DNA of 64,000 nt from Sphingomonas sanxanigenens DSM 19645 = NX02 (GCF_000512205.2 NZ_CP006644.1:5160501-5224500), one strand, 5' to 3'; positions 8,414-17,555 are shown, counted from the stretch's first letter. Notes: a model not told the origin generated them from the sequence alone. Numbers and translations: made by a program.

Positions 8414-10885
8414 ATGACCCACATTCACCACCGCGACCATCTCGTCGTGATCGGCAACGGCATGGCCGGCTGCCGCGCGGTCGAGGAAATCCTCGCGCGC
8501 GATCCGCACCGCTACAAGGTGACGATCTTCGGCGCCGAACCGCATGTGAACTATAACCGCATCATGCTCTCACCGGTGCTCGCGGGCGAGAAGCGCTTCG
8601 ACGAGATCGTGATCAACGATCGGAGCTGGTATCTCGATCATGGCATCGAACTGATCGCGGCGGACCCCGTGACGGCGATCGACCGCGCCGCGAAGACGGT
8701 GACGTCGAAGGCGGGCAGGACCGTCTCCTACGACCGGCTGCTGATCGCCACCGGTTCCGATCCCTTCATCATCCCGGTGCCGGGCAAGGACCTGCCGGGC
8801 GTGATCAGCTTTCGCGACATGGCCGATGTCGATGCGATGCTCGCCGCCGCGGCGCAGGGCGGCGACGCGGTGGTGATCGGCGGCGGCCTGCTCGGGCTGG
8901 AGGCGGCGCATGGCCTGTCGCTGCGTGGCATGAAGGTGACGGTGCTGCACCTGATGCCGACCCTGATGGAGCGGCAGCTCGACGAGGCGGCGGGCTGGCT
9001 GCTCAAGACCGCGCTCGAAGGCCGCGGCCAGACGATCATCACCGGCGCCGACACCGCCGAGATCGTCGGCGACGGCAAGGTCGAAGGCGTGCGGCTGAAG
9101 GACGGTCGCGAGATCCCGGCGAGCCTGGTGGTGATGGCGGTGGGCATCCGCCCCAACACCGCGCTGGCGCGCGACGCCGGCCTCGCGGTCGGCCGCGGCA
9201 TCCAGGTCGATGACGATATGGTCACCTCCGATCCGGCGATCCTCGCGGTCGGCGAATGCGTGGAGCATCGCGGCCAGGTCTATGGGCTGGTCGCGCCGCT
9301 GTGGGAGATGTGCCGCGCGCTGGCGGACGGCTGCACCACCGGCTGCACCGGCTATCGGGGCTCGGTCACCTCGACCAAGCTCAAGGTCTCCGGCATCGAC
9401 GTGTTCTCCGCGGGCGACTTTTCGGGCGGGGACGGCACGGAGGACATCGTGCTGCGCGACGCCGCGCGCGGCGTCTACAAGCGCGTGGTGGTGAAGGACG
9501 ACCGCGTCGTCGGCGCGGTGCTCTATGGCGATACCGCGGACGGCAGCTGGTATTTCGACCTGCTCAGGAAGGGCGAGGATATCTCCGACGTCCGCGATGC
9601 GCTGATCTTCGGCCAGGCCTTCGCCGCCGGAGGCGGCGCGGCGGACCCTAAGGCGGCCGTTGCGGCGCTCTCGGACGATGCCGAGATCTGCGGCTGCAAC
9701 GGCGTCTCCAAGGGCAAGGTGGTCGCCACCATCCAGGGCGGCGCCTGCACGCTCGACGCGGTGCGCGGCAGCTGCAAGGCATCGGCCTCGTGCGGGTCCT
9801 GCACCGGCCTCGTCGAAAGCCTGCTCGCGCTGACTCTCGGCGACGATTATGCCGGCGCGCGCGCGGTCAAGACGATGTGCAAATGCACCAGCTTCGGCCA
9901 TGACGACGTCCGCCGCGAGATCGTGCTGCAGAACATGGCCTCGATCCCCGAGGTGATGCAGAAGCTGCACTGGTCGACGCCCGATGGCTGCGCCTCGTGC
10001 CGGCCGGCGCTCAACTACTACCTGCTCTGCGCCAACCCCGCCGACTATGTCGACGACCAGCAGAGCCGCTTCGTCAACGAGCGGATGCACGCCAACATCC
10101 AGAAGGACGGCACCTATTCGGTGGTGCCCAGGATGTGGGGCGGGCTCACCACCCCGCAGGAACTGCGCGCGATCGCCGATGTCGTCGAGAAATATGACGC
10201 GCCGATGGTGAAGGTGACGGGCGGCCAGCGGCTCGACATCTTCGGCATCAGGAAGGAAGATCTGCCCGCGGTATGGGCCGATCTCAACGCCGCCGGCATG
10301 GTTTCCGGCCACGCCTATGGCAAGGCGCTGCGCACGGTGAAGACCTGCGTCGGTTCCGAATGGTGCCGCTTCGGCACGCAGGATTCGACCGGGCTCGGCG
10401 TGAAGCTTGAACGCGGCTTCTGGGGCAGCTGGATGCCGCACAAGTTCAAGATGGCGGTCAGCGGCTGCCCCCGGAACTGCGCCGAGGCGACGATCAAGGA
10501 TTTCGGCGTGGTCTGCGTCGACAGCGGTTACGAACTGCATGTCGGCGGCAATGGCGGCATCCACGTCCGCGCCACCGACTTCCTCGTGAAGGTCGGCACC
10601 GAGGAAGAGGCGATGCATTATGCCGCCGCCTTCGTGCAGCTCTATCGCGAGGAGGCGCGCTATCTGGAGCGCACCGCGCCGTGGATCGAGCGCGTCGGCC
10701 TTGCCTATATCAAGGCGCGGGTGGTGGAGGATGAGGAGGGGCGCGACAGCCTCGCCTCGCGCTTCTGGTTCAGCCAGCAATTCGCACAGGACGATCCGTG
10801 GGAGCAGCGCGCCGCCGGCGCCGACCGCAACCTCCACCGCCCCCTCGCCGAAATCCGTCCGCTTCCCGCCTTCGAAGGAGCCTGA
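8414..10885 (+). CDS. nirB: assimilatory nitrite reductase, large subunit
   Basis: Reduces nitrite to ammonium with NAD(P)H in the cytoplasm; 823 residues, family-typical. N-terminal FAD/NAD(P) domain with GNGMAGCRAVEEIL and GGGLLGLEAAHGL; a middle BFD-like [2Fe-2S] domain with CGCNGVSKGKV and SCGSCTGL; a C-terminal siroheme/[4Fe-4S] domain with KTCVGSEWCRFG and SGCPRNCAEA giving the four cluster cysteines. Start at ATG 8414 (MTHIHHRDHLVVIG). It lies 10 bases after the barrel gene and 4 bases before nirD. Siroheme would come from cobA at the operon end. Confidence 0.97.
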   Translation: MTHIHHRDHLVVIGNGMAGCRAVEEILARDPHRYKVTIFGAEPHVNYNRIMLSPVLAGEKRFDEIVINDRSWYLDHGIELIAADPVTAIDRAAKTVTSKAGRTVSYDRLLIATGSDPFIIPVPGKDLPGVISFRDMADVDAMLAAAAQGGDAVVIGGGLLGLEAAHGLSLRGMKVTVLHLMPTLMERQLDEAAGWLLKTALEGRGQTIITGADTAEIVGDGKVEGVRLKDGREIPASLVVMAVGIRPNTALARDAGLAVGRGIQVDDDMVTSDPAILAVGECVEHRGQVYGLVAPLWEMCRALADGCTTGCTGYRGSVTSTKLKVSGIDVFSAGDFSGGDGTEDIVLRDAARGVYKRVVVKDDRVVGAVLYGDTADGSWYFDLLRKGEDISDVRDALIFGQAFAAGGGAADPKAAVAALSDDAEICGCNGVSKGKVVATIQGGACTLDAVRGSCKASASCGSCTGLVESLLALTLGDDYAGARAVKTMCKCTSFGHDDVRREIVLQNMASIPEVMQKLHWSTPDGCASCRPALNYYLLCANPADYVDDQQSRFVNERMHANIQKDGTYSVVPRMWGGLTTPQELRAIADVVEKYDAPMVKVTGGQRLDIFGIRKEDLPAVWADLNAAGMVSGHAYGKALRTVKTCVGSEWCRFGTQDSTGLGVKLERGFWGSWMPHKFKMAVSGCPRNCAEATIKDFGVVCVDSGYELHVGGNGGIHVRATDFLVKVGTEEEAMHYAAAFVQLYREEARYLERTAPWIERVGLAYIKARVVEDEEGRDSLASRFWFSQQFAQDDPWEQRAAGADRNLHRPLAEIRPLPAFEGA

Positions 10886-10889
10886 TCCG

Positions 10890-11228
10890 ATGATGCCCGA
10901 ATGGCTCGACGTCGGTGCCGAAACCGACATTCCGCTGCGCGGCGCCCGCACCGTGAAGGTGGCCGGCGGCGAGGAGATCGCCCTGTTCCGCACCGGCGCG
11001 GGCACGGTCTACGCGCTGGTCAACGCCTGCCCGCACAAGGCGGGGCCGCTCAGCCAGGGCATCGTCCACGGCGACAGCGTGACCTGCCCGCTGCACAACT
11101 GGGTGATCAGCCTCGCGACCGGCGAAGCGCAGGGCGCTGACAAGGGCTGCACGCCGACGATACCGCTGCGTGTGGCAAGCGGGCGGGTGCTGATCTGCCG
11201 GCAATCGACGCTGGGGCTGGCGGCGTGA
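10890..11228 (+). CDS. nirD: assimilatory nitrite reductase, small subunit (Rieske type)
   Basis: 112-residue partner of NirB with a Rieske fold. The NirD pattern with cluster-type residues is kept: ACPHKAGPLSQG and CPLHNWVI, i.e. C-x-H and C-x2-H, so it may hold a [2Fe-2S] cluster; many enterobacterial NirD proteins have lost these residues. ATG 10890 is followed directly by a second ATG at 10893, and either could start. The gene is followed by a repeat pair and then nasA. Confidence 0.93.
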   Translation: MMPEWLDVGAETDIPLRGARTVKVAGGEEIALFRTGAGTVYALVNACPHKAGPLSQGIVHGDSVTCPLHNWVISLATGEAQGADKGCTPTIPLRVASGRVLICRQSTLGLAA

Positions 11229-11259
11229 TCGCGATCGTGGCGGGAGGGAGGGAACTTCT

Positions 11260-11382
11260 CCCTCTCCCCTACGGGGAGAGGGCCGGGGAGAGGCAGAGTC
11301 GCGCTATGCCTCTGCCCCCGACCATGCCCCTCTCCCTCGCAAGCCTGCGGCTTGCATATCCCTCTCCCCATAGGGGAGAGGG
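11260..11382. repeat. inverted pair of GC-rich palindromes between nirD and nasA
   Basis: Two 23-bp palindromes built on ccctctcccc/ggggagaggg lie at 11260-11282 and 11360-11382, in inverted order, with about 77 bases between. The second is preceded by a small hairpin (aagc-ctgcg-gctt), and the same two-part layout recurs at 17503-17555. The last palindrome ends exactly at the nasA GTG, so its ggggagaggg would act as the ribosome binding site. The element resembles the pairs in uvrA and around the DUF559 gene. Confidence 0.8.
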
Positions 11383-14001
11383 GTGGTGACAGCCATCAAA
11401 ACCACCTGCGCCTATTGCGGCGTCGGCTGCGGCATCCTCGCCACCCCCACCGGCGACCGCGGCGTGACCATCGCCGGCGACCCGGACCACCCCGCCAATG
11501 CCGGCCGGCTCTGCTCCAAGGGCACCCACCTCGGCGACACCGTCGGCCTCGAAGGCCGGCTGCTGCATCCCGAGATCGCCGGCCGGCGGACGAGCTGGGA
11601 CCGCGCCATCGCCCATGTCGCGCGGCGCTTCGCCGATACCATCGCCCGCTACGGGCCGGACAGCGTCGCCTTCTACGTCTCCGGCCAGTTGCTGACCGAG
11701 GATTATTACGTCGCCAACAAGTTGATGAAGGGCTTCATCGGCTCCGCCAACATCGACACCAATTCGCGGCTGTGCATGTCGAGCGCGGTCGCCGGCCACC
11801 TGCGCGCGTTCGGCGAGGATGTGGTGCCGGCCAGCTATGACGATCTCGACGATGCCGACCTGATCGTCCTCGTCGGCGCCAACAGCGCCTGGTGCCACCC
11901 GATCGTCCACCAGCGCATCCAGGCCGCCCGCGCCGCGCGCGGCAGCCGGCTGGTGGTGATCGACCCGCGCCGCACCGAGACCTGCGAGGGCGCGGACCTC
12001 CATCTGCCGCTGCGCCCCGGCGCCGACGTCGCGCTGATGAACGGCCTCCTCGCTTATTGCCGCGCCGAGGGGATTTGCGATGAGCAATATATTGCACAGC
12101 ACCTCAACGTGCCCGAGGGCTTCTGGGACATCATCGACGCGTGCGATCTCTGGTCCACCGCGCGGACCTGCGATGTGCCGCCGGCGGACCTGCGCCGCTT
12201 CTACGAACTGTTCGCGCGCACGCCGCGGACGGTGACGATGTTCAGCCAGGGCATCAACCAGTCGCTGCGCGGCACCGATCAGGTCAACGCGATCCTCAAC
12301 GTCCACCTCGCCACCGGCCGCATCGGCAAGCCGGGCGCGGCGCCCTTCTCGATCACCGGCCAGCCCAACGCGATGGGCGGGCGCGAGGTCGGCGGGCTCG
12401 CCTCCACGCTCGCCGCGCACATGGATTTCGCGCCCGACACTATCGCGCGCGTCCAGCGCTTCTGGTCGGCGCCGCGCATAGCGGAGAAGCCGGGGCTGAA
12501 GGCGGTCGACCTGTTCCGCCGCATCGGCGAGGGCAAGGTGAAGGCGCTGTGGGTGATGGCGACCAACCCGGCGGTATCGATGCCCGATGCCGGCCGCGTC
12601 CGCGAGGCGCTGGCGGCCTGCCCCTTCGTCGTCGTTTCGGACTGTATCGCCGACACCGACACCAGCGCCTTCGCCCATGTGAAGCTGCCCGCCGCCGGCT
12701 GGGGCGAGAAGGACGGCACCGTCACCAATTCCGAGCGCGTGATCAGCCGCCAGCGCCCGATCTTCGCGATGCCCGGCGAGGCGCGCGCGGACTGGTGGAT
12801 CGTCACCCAGGTCGCCCGCGCGATGGGCTGGCGCAACGCCTTCGCGTTCGAGCGGCCCGCCGATGTGTGGCGCGAACATGCCCGCCTCTCCACCTACCAG
12901 AATGGCGGCACGCGGCTGTTCGACCTGCGCGCGCAGGTCGCGCTCTCCAACGCCGATTATGACGCGATGGCGCCGTTCCGCTGGGGTGGCCGGCCCTTCG
13001 CGGATGGCCTTTATTCCACGCCGGACGGTCGCGCGCGGCTGCTGCCGGTGGCGCAGGCGCCGCTCCAGCCGGTGCTCGCCGACTGGCCGATGACCCTCAA
13101 CACCGGCCGCTACCGCGACCAGTGGCACACGATGACGCGCACCGGCCTGTCGTCGCGGCTCAGCGTCCACCGGCAGGAGCCGCTGGTCGAGCTGCACCCG
13201 GAGGACGCGCTGGCGCTGGGGCTGGCGGAGGGTGCGCTCGCCCGCATCGCGACGCCGCAGGGCGCCAGCGTCTATCGCGTCCATATCGAGCCCGGCCAGC
13301 GCTGCGGCGAGGCCTTCGCGCCGATCCACTGGACCGACCGGCAATCGACCGGCGGCCGCACCGGGCTGCTGTCGCGCCCGCTGGTCGATCCGCATTCCGG
13401 CCAGCCCGGCTTCAAGGCGACGCCGGCGCGGGTCGAGGCGGTGGCGCCGGCGTGGCACGGCTTCATGGTCGCCGCCGAGGAGCCGGCGCGCCCGGAAATC
13501 CTCAATGCTGCGCTCTACGCCACGCGCATCCGCGCCGGTGCGGGCTGGCTGGTCGAGTTCGCGGGCGACGGCGATCCGCAGGCCTTCCTCGCCGCGATGC
13601 TGCCCGCCGGCAGCCGGATCGAGGCGAGCGACGCCAAGCGCGGCCGCCATCGCGTCGCGGTGCTGGACGGCGATCGGCTGAAGGCGGCGATCATGGTCGC
13701 CCCCGCCGGAAGCCCCCTGCCGACCCGCGACTGGCTGGTCGCCCAGCTCGCCGCCGCCGAGCCCGAATCGGCGATGGCGCTGCTCGCGGGCCGCCCCGCC
13801 ACGCCGCAGGCCGATCGCGGCCCGATCGTCTGCGTCTGCTTCGATGTCGGGCTCAAGACCTTGATCGCGACGATCGCCGAGCAAAGGCTGGCGAGCGTCG
13901 AGGCGGTCGGCGCCGCGCTCTCCGCCGGCACCAATTGCGGCTCATGCCGCCCAGCGATCAGCAAGCTGATCGGCGAATCCCAGGAGGCGGTGAATGGTTG
14001 A
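11383..14001 (+). CDS. nasA: assimilatory nitrate reductase catalytic subunit
   Basis: Molybdopterin-dependent nitrate reductase, 872 residues, cytoplasmic. The N-terminal [4Fe-4S] motif is CAYCGVGC...LCSKG; the Mo-bis-MGD domains follow, with SSAVAGHLRAFGEDVVPASYDDL and the C-terminal MopB barrel (LNTGRYRDQWHTMTRTG). At the C-terminus is an added BFD-like [2Fe-2S] domain (CVCFDVG ... TNCGSCRPAI), common in NasA-type enzymes. The start is GTG 11383 (or the next GTG, 11386), directly after a palindrome. Its end overlaps cobA by 8 bases. No separate electron-transfer subunit is in the window. Confidence 0.95.
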   Translation: MVTAIKTTCAYCGVGCGILATPTGDRGVTIAGDPDHPANAGRLCSKGTHLGDTVGLEGRLLHPEIAGRRTSWDRAIAHVARRFADTIARYGPDSVAFYVSGQLLTEDYYVANKLMKGFIGSANIDTNSRLCMSSAVAGHLRAFGEDVVPASYDDLDDADLIVLVGANSAWCHPIVHQRIQAARAARGSRLVVIDPRRTETCEGADLHLPLRPGADVALMNGLLAYCRAEGICDEQYIAQHLNVPEGFWDIIDACDLWSTARTCDVPPADLRRFYELFARTPRTVTMFSQGINQSLRGTDQVNAILNVHLATGRIGKPGAAPFSITGQPNAMGGREVGGLASTLAAHMDFAPDTIARVQRFWSAPRIAEKPGLKAVDLFRRIGEGKVKALWVMATNPAVSMPDAGRVREALAACPFVVVSDCIADTDTSAFAHVKLPAAGWGEKDGTVTNSERVISRQRPIFAMPGEARADWWIVTQVARAMGWRNAFAFERPADVWREHARLSTYQNGGTRLFDLRAQVALSNADYDAMAPFRWGGRPFADGLYSTPDGRARLLPVAQAPLQPVLADWPMTLNTGRYRDQWHTMTRTGLSSRLSVHRQEPLVELHPEDALALGLAEGALARIATPQGASVYRVHIEPGQRCGEAFAPIHWTDRQSTGGRTGLLSRPLVDPHSGQPGFKATPARVEAVAPAWHGFMVAAEEPARPEILNAALYATRIRAGAGWLVEFAGDGDPQAFLAAMLPAGSRIEASDAKRGRHRVAVLDGDRLKAAIMVAPAGSPLPTRDWLVAQLAAAEPESAMALLAGRPATPQADRGPIVCVCFDVGLKTLIATIAEQRLASVEAVGAALSAGTNCGSCRPAISKLIGESQEAVNG

Positions 14002-14788
14002 TCCCCTGATTGCATGCGGCGACGTCTGGCTGGTCGGTGCCGGCCCCGGCGACCCCGACCTGCTGACCCGTAAGGCCGAGAAGCTGATCCGCGCGGCGAG
14101 CGTGGTGTTCTACGACGCGCTGGTCGGCCCCGGCGTGCTTGATCTGGTGCCCGATTATGTGCGGCGCGTGGCCGTCGGCAAGCGCTCCGGCCGCCATTCG
14201 AAGGAACAGGGCAGCATCAACGACCTGCTCGTCGAGGCAGCGCTGGCCGGCGAACGGGTGGTGCGGCTGAAGGGCGGCGACCCCTCGATCTTCGGCCGAT
14301 CGATGGAGGAAATGGCGGCGCTGACCGACCATGGCGTGCGCGTGCGCATCTGCCCCGGCATCACCGCGGCGAGCGCCGCCGCGGCCGCCGCCGGCGTCTC
14401 GCTGACCTTGCGCGGCTTCGCCCGCCGGCTGCAGTTCGTCACCGCTCACGCCCGCGCCGGCGAAACCCTCGACCTCGACTGGCAGGCGCTCGCCGACCCC
14501 GGCGCGACCCTCGCCGTCTATATGGGCCGCGCCGCCGCCCCCGAAATCGCCCGCGCCCTGATCGCCCACGGCATGGCGGCGGACACCCCCGCGCTGGTGG
14601 TGATCAACGCCAGCCTCCCCGACGAACTGATGCTGCGCACGCGGCTGGACCTGCTGCCGTTCGCGGTGGAAACGATCGCGGACGAGGCGCCGGCGCTGCT
14701 GCTGATCGGGCAGGCGGTGGCGGGGGCCGGCGAGGCGAAGCGCGACCACAGCCGGATCGCCGCCGACGGGGATGTGGCCTGGCGCTGA
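13994..14788 (+). CDS. cobA: uroporphyrinogen-III C-methyltransferase (siroheme synthesis)
   Basis: SAM-dependent methyltransferase making precorrin-2, the siroheme precursor that NirB needs; 264 residues. Signatures are VWLVGAGPGDPDLLT near the N-terminus, RLKGGDPSIFGR, and PGITAASAAAAAAG. It lacks the dehydrogenase/ferrochelatase part of CysG, so the last siroheme steps must be encoded elsewhere. The start overlaps nasA, which fits co-translation as the last gene of the nitrate operon. Confidence 0.93.
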   Translation: MVDPLIACGDVWLVGAGPGDPDLLTRKAEKLIRAASVVFYDALVGPGVLDLVPDYVRRVAVGKRSGRHSKEQGSINDLLVEAALAGERVVRLKGGDPSIFGRSMEEMAALTDHGVRVRICPGITAASAAAAAAGVSLTLRGFARRLQFVTAHARAGETLDLDWQALADPGATLAVYMGRAAAPEIARALIAHGMAADTPALVVINASLPDELMLRTRLDLLPFAVETIADEAPALLLIGQAVAGAGEAKRDHSRIAADGDVAWR

Positions 14789-14851
14789 CATCAAGGCGTC
14801 ATCCCGACATGATCTGAGGAGCATCGGGCCGGGCAGTTGAGGAACGCACTC

Positions 14852-15979
14852 ATGCCGCTTGCCCTGCGATTCGCCTGTTGCGCCCTGCTCGCCTTGAGTG
14901 CCGACCCCGCATTCGCGCAGGCGCCCGGCACGCCGGCCGAGGTCGACTGGCTCGAACTGGCGCTGGGGATGCTCGGCGGCCTCGCGCTGTTTCTCTACGG
15001 CGTCGACCTGCTCGCGCGCGGGCTGAAGACGACGCAGGGCGGCCGGTTCCAGACGCTGCTCGAACGGGTGTCGTCGAACCGCTTCGGCGCGCTTGCCGGC
15101 GGCACCGCGGCGACCGTGGCGCTCGATTCCTCCTCGGTGGTGATCATCATGATGATCGCGATCGTCGATGCGGGATTGATCTCCTTCACCAACGCGCTAC
15201 CCGCGATCCTCGGCGCCAATATCGGCACGACCGTTTCCAGCCAGATCTTCGCGTGGAACGTCGATCAATTCTCGCCGCTGCTGCTGCTTGCGGCGCTGCT
15301 GTGGCGCGCCTTCGCCCGATCGGACAAGGCGCGGCAGCGCGCATCGATCCTGATGGGGCTGGGCCTCGTGCTGTTCGGCCTGCACGTGATCGGCAACGCC
15401 GCCGAACCGCTGGAGAAGCATGAGGAGGTGCTCGCCCTCTTGCGCGAACTGGAGAACCCGCTGCTCGGCGTGCTCGCGGGCGCGCTGGTCACGGTGGCGA
15501 TCCAGTCCTCCTCGGCGATGATGGGAATCGTCATTACCTTGGCGGGCGGCGGCATCATCAGCCTGCCCGCAGGGCTGGCGATCATGCTGGGCGCCGAGAT
15601 CGGCACCTGCGCCGACACGCTCGTCGCCACCATCGGCCGCTCGCGCGCGGCGGTGAAGGCCGGGATCTTCCACCTGCTGTGCAACATCGTGACGGTGGCA
15701 ATCGGCGTCGCGCTGATCGGCCTGCTCGCCCGCTTCGCGACGGCGACCGCGGGGGATGTGGGGCAGCAGATCGCCAACGCGCATGTGCTGTTCAACGTGG
15801 CGGGGGCGCTGCTGGCGCTGCCGTTCGTGCGCAGTGCGGCGTGGGTGCTGGAGCGGATGGTGCCGGAGCGGGGCGGGGCGGGAATGCGGAGAGTGAAGGG
15901 GGTGAGGTGGCTCGTTTTAGTTAGATGGGGCTTGTTGAACGCTTGGTCCTCGGCTTATCCGTTCCAAGAGCGAATCTAA
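14852..15979 (+). CDS. Na/Pi cotransporter family protein, without PhoU domain
   Basis: Membrane protein of about 375 residues with two related halves carrying the Gln/Ser-rich Na-Pi motifs (VALDSSSVVIIMMIAIVDAG and VAIQSSSAMMGIVITLAGGG). A signal-like start ends at AFAQA. ATG 14852 is chosen over the upstream TTG 14837 because a gagga RBS lies about 10 bases before it. Many relatives carry a C-terminal PhoU-like domain (total about 540 residues); here the frame ends after a tail (WLVLVRWGLLNAWSSAYPFQERI region) that does not look conserved and runs into a small inverted repeat. The 3' end may be a truncation. Substrate assumed to be phosphate. Confidence 0.8.
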   Translation: MPLALRFACCALLALSADPAFAQAPGTPAEVDWLELALGMLGGLALFLYGVDLLARGLKTTQGGRFQTLLERVSSNRFGALAGGTAATVALDSSSVVIIMMIAIVDAGLISFTNALPAILGANIGTTVSSQIFAWNVDQFSPLLLLAALLWRAFARSDKARQRASILMGLGLVLFGLHVIGNAAEPLEKHEEVLALLRELENPLLGVLAGALVTVAIQSSSAMMGIVITLAGGGIISLPAGLAIMLGAEIGTCADTLVATIGRSRAAVKAGIFHLLCNIVTVAIGVALIGLLARFATATAGDVGQQIANAHVLFNVAGALLALPFVRSAAWVLERMVPERGGAGMRRVKGVRWLVLVRWGLLNAWSSAYPFQERI

Positions 15980-16006
15980 GTTTAGTATTGCGTCCCCGAA
16001 ACTTAG
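15976..16006. repeat. small inverted repeat with gtccccgaaact core
   Basis: Arms ctaagttt (15976-15983) and aaacttag (15999-16006) flank a spacer carrying gcgtcccc. The core gtccccgaaact matches the end of the 19-bp inverted repeat near 5620-5640. It overlaps the last codons of the Na/Pi transporter frame. Confidence 0.55.
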
Positions 16007-16018
16007 GTGCCACCAGCC

Positions 16019-16510
16019 CTAGATGGACTGATCAAGCGCCTCGTTCCAGACAGCGGCACCTTTCTCATGCCCATCGACGCCTTCGAAGAAGGATTGCACT
16101 GCTGCGTTGACGTCGAAATCTTCGCAGTTCGCCCACTGAACCAGCTTGGGCTTGTAAACACGAAATGGGTCGGATGAACCCTTGGGCCGATAGGGAATAG
16201 CCATCACGGCTTCCGATCCCGGCGAGAAATACGACCTGATCTCGACAATGATGGCATCGAACCTTTCATCGTTGAGCGGAATCCTGGCGTCGTACAACAA
16301 CACGGCATCATTCGCGTCGTGCTCATTCAATGTGAGCTTGTCCTTTCCCATTGCGACGGCGGTTTCGAGGCTCTCCGTCACGAGCCGTTCCATTCGCCGC
16401 TCCCCCGCCTCGGTCGTATAGCCGAAGATCGGAGTAAAAATCTCCCCGTCCGAGACACACCACATCGCGTGAGCCGAGAGAAATCCGGCCAGATTGAAAG
16501 CAGTAATCAC
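16019..16510 (-). CDS. hypothetical protein, low GC
   Basis: 163 residues, not recognised. It begins MITAFNLAGFLSAHAMWCVSDGE and has a mixed, soluble composition, with no membrane segment, signal peptide or clear motif. Base composition is visibly lower in GC than the neighbours, with AT-ending codons, pointing to acquired DNA. It is isolated: a REP-like repeat follows its stop and a 470-base gap precedes it. Confidence 0.6.
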   Translation of the reverse strand: MITAFNLAGFLSAHAMWCVSDGEIFTPIFGYTTEAGERRMERLVTESLETAVAMGKDKLTLNEHDANDAVLLYDARIPLNDERFDAIIVEIRSYFSPGSEAVMAIPYRPKGSSDPFRVYKPKLVQWANCEDFDVNAAVQSFFEGVDGHEKGAAVWNEALDQSI

Positions 16511-16982
16511 GGTGTTTTCCTAGATGGCAGGGATGCCAAGGGTGAACAGGGGCGGAGTCTCATCCTGATATAAAAGGAGCTAGGGCGATCGCCCTGTCAA
16601 GAAAATGCAGCCGATGCAAAACGACTGCAATTGGGTCGCGAGCTGACGTTCCTGCCGCTAGGCGTCGAACGGCGATTTTCGCGGGTCACCTTTCTCAAAG
16701 CGGACAGGTGCCTAGCGGCCCAATCTCAGTCGGCGCATGAGACCAGAGGAGCGAACCCTAAACGTCGGCATTTGACAAAACCTGTCATTCCAAGGGTCAC
16801 CGGGGAATGGCAGAAAGCTCCCACGATGTGACGTTAGACGCATCGAAAGCGAATGATCAGCAAGAAGACTTTCCCGACGGTCCGCTTCGGAGTTGGCATG
16901 CGATAAAAGCCGCCGTTGCCACCGCGGGGCGTCGCCTGAATCTCGCGGGTACGCAATGAAACAGGCGCTCATCAAATGCCCG
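16511..16982. other. gene-free gap with structured DNA
   Basis: I see no convincing gene. A 14-bp perfect palindrome (agggcgatcgccct) is at 16582-16595. A larger imperfect stem pairs 16624-16635 (actg-ca-attggg) with 16719-16730 (cccaat-ct-cagt) and 16655-16663 (ccgctaggc) with 16710-16718 (gcctagcgg), leaving a one-sided 19-base bulge. Confidence 0.5.
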
Positions 16983-17330
16983 TCATCCGATCCAGCGCTT
17001 TAACCGCACTTTGAGAAGTTCGACCAATTCCGGTTGCATATAGTCATAGTCATCGGGAATCCCGAGGACGAACAGCGGCTTGCCCTTCATCTGCGATCGG
17101 AACTTCGCATTGATCCGGTTGCGATGCGCGCGCTCCATCGCGATGACGATATCCGCCCACTCGATGAGATCACCGGTCAGTGGTTGTTCGGCATCGTTGT
17201 TGGTGCCGGCGGAGGTCGCTTCGATCCCGGCTATGCCCTGACAGAGCGCCTCCGCGGTCGGGCTGCGCAGGCGGTTCTGCGAGCAGACGAAGAGCAGGCG
17301 CTTTGGCGGTGGGGTACTGGCATCGTTCAT
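16983..17330 (-). CDS. low-molecular-weight protein tyrosine phosphatase-like protein
   Basis: Small P-loop phosphatase-like protein of about 115 residues. The loop FVCSQNRLRSPTAE carries the C-x4-R-S pattern, and the segment WADIVIAMERAHRNRI is typical of this short subfamily. Start taken at ATG 17330 (MNDASTPPPKRLLFVCSQN). The frame is open back to 17402 with an extra stretch (MTSFGEDLIAAMKEALADAE) that looks like the start of a HigA-type antitoxin, perhaps a relic. The substrate is unknown. The catalytic Asp usually seen in a DP motif is replaced by a GIPDDYDYM segment. Confidence 0.75.
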   Translation of the reverse strand: MNDASTPPPKRLLFVCSQNRLRSPTAEALCQGIAGIEATSAGTNNDAEQPLTGDLIEWADIVIAMERAHRNRINAKFRSQMKGKPLFVLGIPDDYDYMQPELVELLKVRLKRWIG

Positions 17331-17502
17331 GACGCTGCGGCCTTCGGCGTCGGCGAGGGCTTCCTTCATCGCCGCGATCAAATCCTCGCCGAAGCTGGTC
17401 ATGGTCCGAATCCCCGTGCTTGCGTCGCCTGATCGCAGCGCGGTTTGTTTTCCCCGGACTCAGGCTGGATGCAAGGTTTGGCGGTGCCGGCACCGGTGCA
17501 TG

Positions 17503-17555
17503 CCCCTCTCCCTCGCCGCCTTTGGCGGCTATCCCTCTCCCCGGAGGGGAGAGGG
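17503..17555. repeat. two-part GC-rich palindromic repeat after uvrA
   Basis: A half-site cccctctccctcgc with a short hairpin (gccgcctttggcggc) is followed by a 23-bp palindrome at 17533-17555. The order matches the right half of the nirD-nasA repeat (11323-11382). It ends 9 bases beyond the uvrA stop codon and may also act as its terminator. Confidence 0.75.

Noticed and set aside
8570-13884. Long open frames on the minus strand opposite nirB and nasA (811 and 871 residues)
   Set aside because: Antisense shadows of well-recognised genes; no domains, low-complexity composition.
16712-16975. 87-residue minus-strand open frame in the gap before the phosphatase gene
   Set aside because: No RBS, no recognisable motif, and it overlaps the structured repeat region.
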